Of a stretch of DNA of 64,000 bases, positions 59,214 through 64,000 are shown one piece after another (positions within the stretch are counted from its first letter, which is position 1; each line of letters starts with the position of its first letter). The DNA lies in the NCBI GenBank assembly GCA_022496205.1, contig WTXD01000006.1, positions 124,001 through 188,000 of the forward strand. The letters are read 5' to 3'. This DNA comes from Gloeopeniophorella convolvens. Its lineage: Eukaryota > Basidiomycota > Agaricomycetes > Russulales. A program made the translations under genes and the position numbers. A model generated the notes under the pieces. It worked only from the letters and a program-made list of their open reading frames with translations, did not search any database and was not told the origin of the DNA.

Positions 59214-62200
59214 ATGGCTCCTGCCAGCGACGACGACGACGGTCTTGATCTCGGCGAGGAATCGGAGTCTGAGCAAGGGTCTTCATCCAGTGTGTGACAC
59301 ATCACGGCTCTATTCAGCGTTCAGTTTGGGACATTGCAGGCGGAAGCCGTTCTTCCGAAGACCAGGAGAGCAATGACGGCGACCCCGAGCCTACTCGGGC
59401 CTCAGAGCTTCAGATAGAGGGCGAGTTCAAGTGTGTAGTTCCTCACTTTCCACCGGTGTTGTCTCATCCACTCATGCTCTTCAGTCGTTTGGTGCAGAAT
59501 ATCAGGTTGGCAGATGATTCGTCCTCGGTCGGTGTCCTTGGCAAAGAATGGGACCTCAACATCGAGGAGCAAGAGACCGAGTTCCTTGACGACCTGCGAG
59601 CAGCATCCGGTATCGGTAAACGACGGCACAAGGTAGGATGTTGTCGTTTCGTCGCTTACAGTTTCAACCTGATACTTGTCGCAGCACCGAGGGCGTCGCC
59701 CAGGAATAGCACTATCTCAGCAGGTCAAAGCCCTCATTGGCGATGGGAATCAAGCTTACATTGATGGCAAGATCCAAGACAGTATCCGCATAATGCAGGA
59801 GGTTATTCGGATCGAGCCCCGTGCAATGTCGGCATGGTCGGTGCTCGCTAATTGTTACCATGACCTTGGACAGCCCCAGAAAGCGTTGCAGCTGCGCATA
59901 ATGGGTGCACACCTCCATCATGATGCAGATGAGTGGGACCGTTTGGCGAAGGAGTCAAGGTACGTATCACCAGTCGGTAGCAGGCGCAAAGGTGTGACGC
60001 CATGACAGAGAGATGGGGTTCAACCAACAAGCACTGTACTGCTACGGAAAGGTCCACAGCCTAGACAATTCAAACCTAAGCGCGTTGTGGGATCGCGCGG
60101 CGCTCGCTAAAGAAATCGGTGACAATAGAACTGTAAGAGCCCAATTCATCACGCGTCTCGTATTGTTGAACGATGAACAGGCCAGAAGCTCACTGTTAGC
60201 GCTATTGAAACGGGTGCCTCACGACCTTGCTGTCCTTGAAGAACTACGCCCTATTCTTGTTGACCTATCCGAACTCTCGCTCTGTGCTGAGCTGTATGGG
60301 GCAGCGTTCACGCATTATTCAACTGTCGTTCCCACAGGACGCAGCGTCGACCCTCACACAGGCCGCGAAGTGCCGGGAGGCGGATACGGCCTCATGGAGA
60401 TCTTGGTTTTAGCAGATCTCTACAACACCCTCGGTGATCATGAGAAGGCTATCCACGTCATCCGCAGCGGGTGCCGATGGCTCCAGGGTCGTGGCGCTCA
60501 GAAGCTGTGGGATTCTTGTGAAGATGATCGGGAGTATGACGAGTCGGACTGGAGGGCGGGCAACGCACGCGAACGTGAACTGCTCCCAGGAAAATATCCT
60601 CTCGATGTCAACGCGCGACATCGACTCGCCGTCGCAAGGATCAAGACGGGCGACGTCAAAGAGGGTGTGGTGCGTAGCTTCGACGCACTACCCGGGCTTC
60701 CCATGCTGAGAAACGATAGGCCCATGCCAATATAGTTCTGGCCCAGGACATCGTCGACTATGCCCCTTTATTCGTCGAGATAGCTGATGCTTACTTCGAC
60801 CGGGAGATGTATGCCGAAGCTCGACCTATCTACGAGATGCTCGGTCAAGACGCTGGTGTATGCGTTTCTTTACTGCGCCTAACCTTCAGGCTTACAGTGC
60901 GTCTAGACTAGCAGCCTTCACGTACTTCTTCAGGTCGCAACGTGCTATCATATGGTTGGACAGCTTCAGGATGCCACCGAAGTCTACGAGACTAGTGCGT
61001 TCAGATCATCACCATCCCTTCCTTCACCTCGCTGAGAGGCCTATAGTACTCTCGTTGGATCCATCTTTGAATGACGTCAAAATGCGTTTAGCAGAGATAT
61101 ATGAAGTCCTGCACGAACCCCGCAAGGCTCTGGATTTGGTCTATCAAGGTCAGCGTGGCGACCTCCCTTATCGGCTTTCTTTCTTGGCACTCAAAGAAAA
61201 TCAGTGATTGATTCGCGCAAGAGACGACCTAAGGACACTGCCACAGGCTCACAAGCCCCGGGTGCACCTACGTCTTCGCTATTTGAGGAGACGGCGGCCA
61301 AAAAGAAGAACAAGGCCGCAAAAGGGAGCCGACTGACGCTAGCTCAACTGCACGAACTCGAGCAGAAGAAAGAGGAGGAAGTGAAGCGTGGCTTTAGCTT
61401 TCTTCGTGAGCTTTGGCCGAGGGTGTCCCTTCCCCAAGGGGCGGATGGGCAGGAGCTTGCGGAGAGAGAATGGCTCCTTGAAGCCGAGAAGCTGGTCGAC
61501 ATGTTCAGGGAAACGAGAAACCTGTTCCGAACTTCGAGGGTAAGTGCACGAAAGTTTGGCTATCCTTGCCCAATTTAATCGTGCTATGTGCTATTCTTCC
61601 ACAGAGCAACCCGTTCCGGGGTATGTTTCCGAAGAGAGCAAGGCAATCGGGGAAAACCACAGAAGAAAATGAAGATGAAATGGCATCTCGCCTACATTTA
61701 GACCTCGGTATGTCTTAGCCTTTCGACATCTCCCTTATTTCGCTCACCGAGGATAAGAGCGAGTAAGACTCTCCCACGACCGAGCGAACGAAGCTAGCAA
61801 GGCAAAGGCAGTAGACAACTTCCGCGGAGTCACCTTCGACAGCTGGCTCCAGTTGTTTATGCAAGTAAGCGATTCGCTGCGCCCCTCTGAACGCAGCGAA
61901 ACTCACTGTCAGGGCAGTATGCGTTCTTACTCACGAAGAGCGACAAATACGAACTTGCGGACGAAGTTCTGAATCATATTCTTATTTCGAACGCTTACGT
62001 GGATCGCCGGAGCCAAGATACTATTCGTCTTGCGTTGATCAGTGCGTCTATATCCCATCACCCTCAGTATGGGCTCAACGTATCCCCGACAGGTTGTGCT
62101 ATATATGCCCAACGATACAACGCCGTCGTTGAACAATGCCGCAAATTCATAGTCATCCATCAGTTTAATAATGAGCCTTTGAGAATGCTCTGCGCCTGCC

Positions 62201-63141
62201 TCGCGAGCGGCTACCGCGCGACGGACTCCTTCATCGCATCCACCTTGCAGAAGCACCTGTTCCGCGAGATGCGGTTGTACGATACCGCCGTGAATAACAA
62301 GGAAGCCATCAGGTGGAACGCTATCCAACGTCGTTGGGGTGTTAGCAAGGCTGGGGACGCCGAAGAAGGGGCAGAGGATGAACCGGGGCCGGAGACTTTG
62401 GAAGGCGACGAGAAAGGCGCGGCACCGCCTATACCAACAAAGGATAATCCTGTGATTGTTGCTTTGTATGGGCACATCTGCCTGGCTGGGAAGAGCTACC
62501 AGAGCGCAATATGTACGTTGTTCCGTCTTATGTTCTCCGGACAAACGTTGACTGAGCTCCGCAGTCTACCTTCTCCATGCGTACGACTACTGCCCGAACG
62601 ACCCGATGATATGCCTCGGGCTTGCGATCGCATCAATGGGTCGCGCTATGCAGAGGCAGTCTGACAACAGACACCACCTCATAGCTCAGGTTCAGCGGCA
62701 ACTCTCTTCAGTGAGGCAACCACTGACCGCCCTGGCACACCACAGGCAATGGCTTTCCTCACCCGGTATAGAGCACTTCGCCAGTCCGACGAGGCCGAGT
62801 CAGACGAAGTAGAGTACAACTTTGGTCGCGCTTTCCAGCAGCTCGGTGGGCAAGGGCCCTCCATAGACCCAATTTCTCAGCTGCTCATACGCCTTGCACA
62901 GGACTTCACAGTCTCGCGGTCAAGCATTATGAACGGGTACTCGAAATGGCCGAGAAAAGGACGAAGACCAACCCTGACGTGAGTTCGCATCCTATTTATG
63001 GGTCGGTCATGTACATAACAATTTTACGGGTAGGACGTCGGTATGGCAAAGGAGGCTGCATACAACTTGTCGCTCATTTTTGTCACGACTGGTGCAACCC
63101 CATTGGCCGAGAACCTGTACCGCCGCTGGCTCACTATATGA
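59214..63141 (+). CDS. TFC4: TFIIIC TPR subunit (tau131/Sfc4/GTF3C3 homologue)
   Basis: Seventeen exons from 59214-59289 to 63034-63141 close in frame to about 1,025 residues; the others are 59340-59430, 59485-59632, 59685-59959, 60009-60669, 60720-60857, 60907-60994, 61047-61148, 61205-61539, 61605-61707, 61758-61864, 61918-62041, 62093-62512, 62565-62689, 62746-62845 and 62902-62978. This subunit recruits TFIIIB at tRNA genes and 5S genes. After an acidic N-terminus come TPR repeats (IGDGNQAYIDGKIQDSIRIM, ANCYHDLGQPQKALQL, DLYNTLGDHEKAIHVI), a basic Lys-rich spacer near 490, and a second TPR array ending in YNLSLIFVTTGATPLAENLYRRWLTI. The start of exon 11 may instead be at 61785. Length equals yeast Tfc4. 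Confidence 0.95.
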
Positions 63142-63263
63142 GATCGGTGATTGGTCTTTTTCGTTGTAGCCGTAGGGATTGACTGTATTGTGTATGGGTA
63201 TAAGCCAATAATTTTGCGCGTACAGTAGCCCAGCCAGAGAACAGAGTGAAAGTAGAGTCGATA

Positions 63264-64000
63264 TCATAACGTGACAGCACCTGCGGTGGGTTCGTGCCCG
63301 TGTTTAAGCAAGCTACCCATCGCCATGGGGGTAAACATGCCCAGGACAAGGAGCAAAATGCGCGTTTTCGTACCCACTGCGTCTGATGACGAGCGGTCGT
63401 GCGATACTGGCTGCAATACTGTCGCGACGTAGAGAAAGCTTCCTGCCTGGGAAATTTCTATCATCGATAACGAACATGAACGCGAGAAGGAGTGCTTACA
63501 GAAACGAGTAAGGCGGTGCCGACACCGTCTACTTGCTTCGCTCCGAAGAATGAAAACGAGGCGTAGGAGGCTATCGCTCCCACTGGGGTTGACGCGCTGA
63601 ACAACAATAGATGCTTCCGGCAATCCATCCGGGAAAGAGATGTTGACATCAGAGAGACGGTGTACGCCAAGGCTGTGGGAGCTAAGCGAATGCACGAGAG
63701 CGTGAATTGTCAAGAGCACCTACGAAGAGACAACGGAACATACCCTTGTGTACTGCGAGGGCTAGAAATACCACCAAAGACAGTGTATACGATGACGACT
63801 CTTCGTCATCCGATAGCACTGACATCCCCAACGCGAGACCATCAGCCAAGCCATGGACGACAAGCCCAATGGTTATGGGGTATGCGGGAGGCGGCAAGTC
63901 ATTTTCAACGCTTGTCCTGATCGAGTTGGAGCGTCCGTGGCGAGTAGGTGCTTCATCTTCATCTTCCAACCCTGCCAGCTCGACGTCGAAAACAGAGTCG
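63264..64000 (-). CDS. ZIP-family zinc transporter (SLC39A9-like), 5' part beyond the window
   Basis: Exons 63744-64000 (open to the window edge), 63500-63681 and 63264-63446 give the C-terminal 200 or so residues. An acidic linker (GLEDEDEAPTRHGR) precedes transmembrane helix 4, ITIGLVVHGLADGLALG, with the histidine and aspartate of the metal path. Helix 5 begins HKAPTALAYTVSLM. Helices 6 to 8 follow, ending in a short polar tail. HGLADG and HKAP are typical of the ZIP9 branch, which moves zinc out of the secretory pathway into the cytosol. The stop is 122 bases from the TFC4 stop, so the two genes converge. Start codon and helices 1-3 lie past 64000. Confidence 0.9.

Noticed and set aside
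1..64000. tRNA, rRNA, CRISPR arrays and bacterial operon features
   Set aside because: No internal Pol III box pair with a cloverleaf, no repeat-spacer pattern and no Shine-Dalgarno-led genes were seen; the DNA is clearly eukaryotic.

Overview
The window is nuclear DNA from a filamentous basidiomycete, most likely an Agaricomycete. Genes lie close together on both strands. Nearly all are cut by many introns of about 50-75 bases, and the proteins are fungal or eukaryotic housekeeping families. A DUF6533-like seven-helix protein, a family typical of Agaricomycetes, supports this placement. All gene models here were assembled by hand from reading frames, splice signals and phase. Exon lists are given where the joins close in frame. 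No rRNA, tRNA, CRISPR or prokaryotic features were found.

Layout. 1-2235: upstream region with a purine-rich tract. 2236-4005: Ecl1-type zinc protein. 4006-11380: a long stretch with no gene I can support, carrying short inverted repeats and one possible membrane-protein remnant. 11381-19217: FKBP12, a DUF6533-like membrane protein, a linker-histone (H15) domain protein and pyridoxamine-phosphate oxidase. 20121-26206: a kelch-BTB protein and, converging on it, a CHFR-type RING E3 ligase with a C-terminal PBZ-like zinc finger. 26862-30973: a group with three mitochondrial proteins (an uncharacterised inner-membrane candidate, COX20 and porin) plus a Cdc25/rhodanese-like phosphatase. 31447-35027: cofilin and alpha-actinin, two actin regulators in tandem. 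35268-42168: FACT subunit Pob3 and a Ras-association/PH protein converging on each other. 43387-50635: a DCAF4-like WD40 protein, a divergent homeodomain protein, a polytopic membrane protein and an aquaglyceroporin. 52629-64000: a compact RNA-metabolism block with a PAXBP1/GCFC splicing factor, a Rad60/Esc2 SUMO-like protein, mRNA 5'-triphosphatase, the TFIIIC TPR subunit, and the start-truncated C-terminal part of a ZIP zinc transporter.

Several neighbours share a cellular job: the actin pair, the mitochondrial group, and the transcription/RNA block where the CET1 and TFC4 start codons are only 140 bases apart. Nothing looks like a dedicated secondary-metabolite, defence or mobile system. 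The points most worth a second look are in the gene structures: first exons made only of the start codon, a 10-base microexon, two GC-AG introns, a strong preference for GTGCGY donors, and apparent single-base deletions in the POB3 and RA-PH tails. Two proteins also stand out: the CHFR-like ligase lacks an FHA domain, and the homeodomain lacks the canonical helix-3 asparagine.
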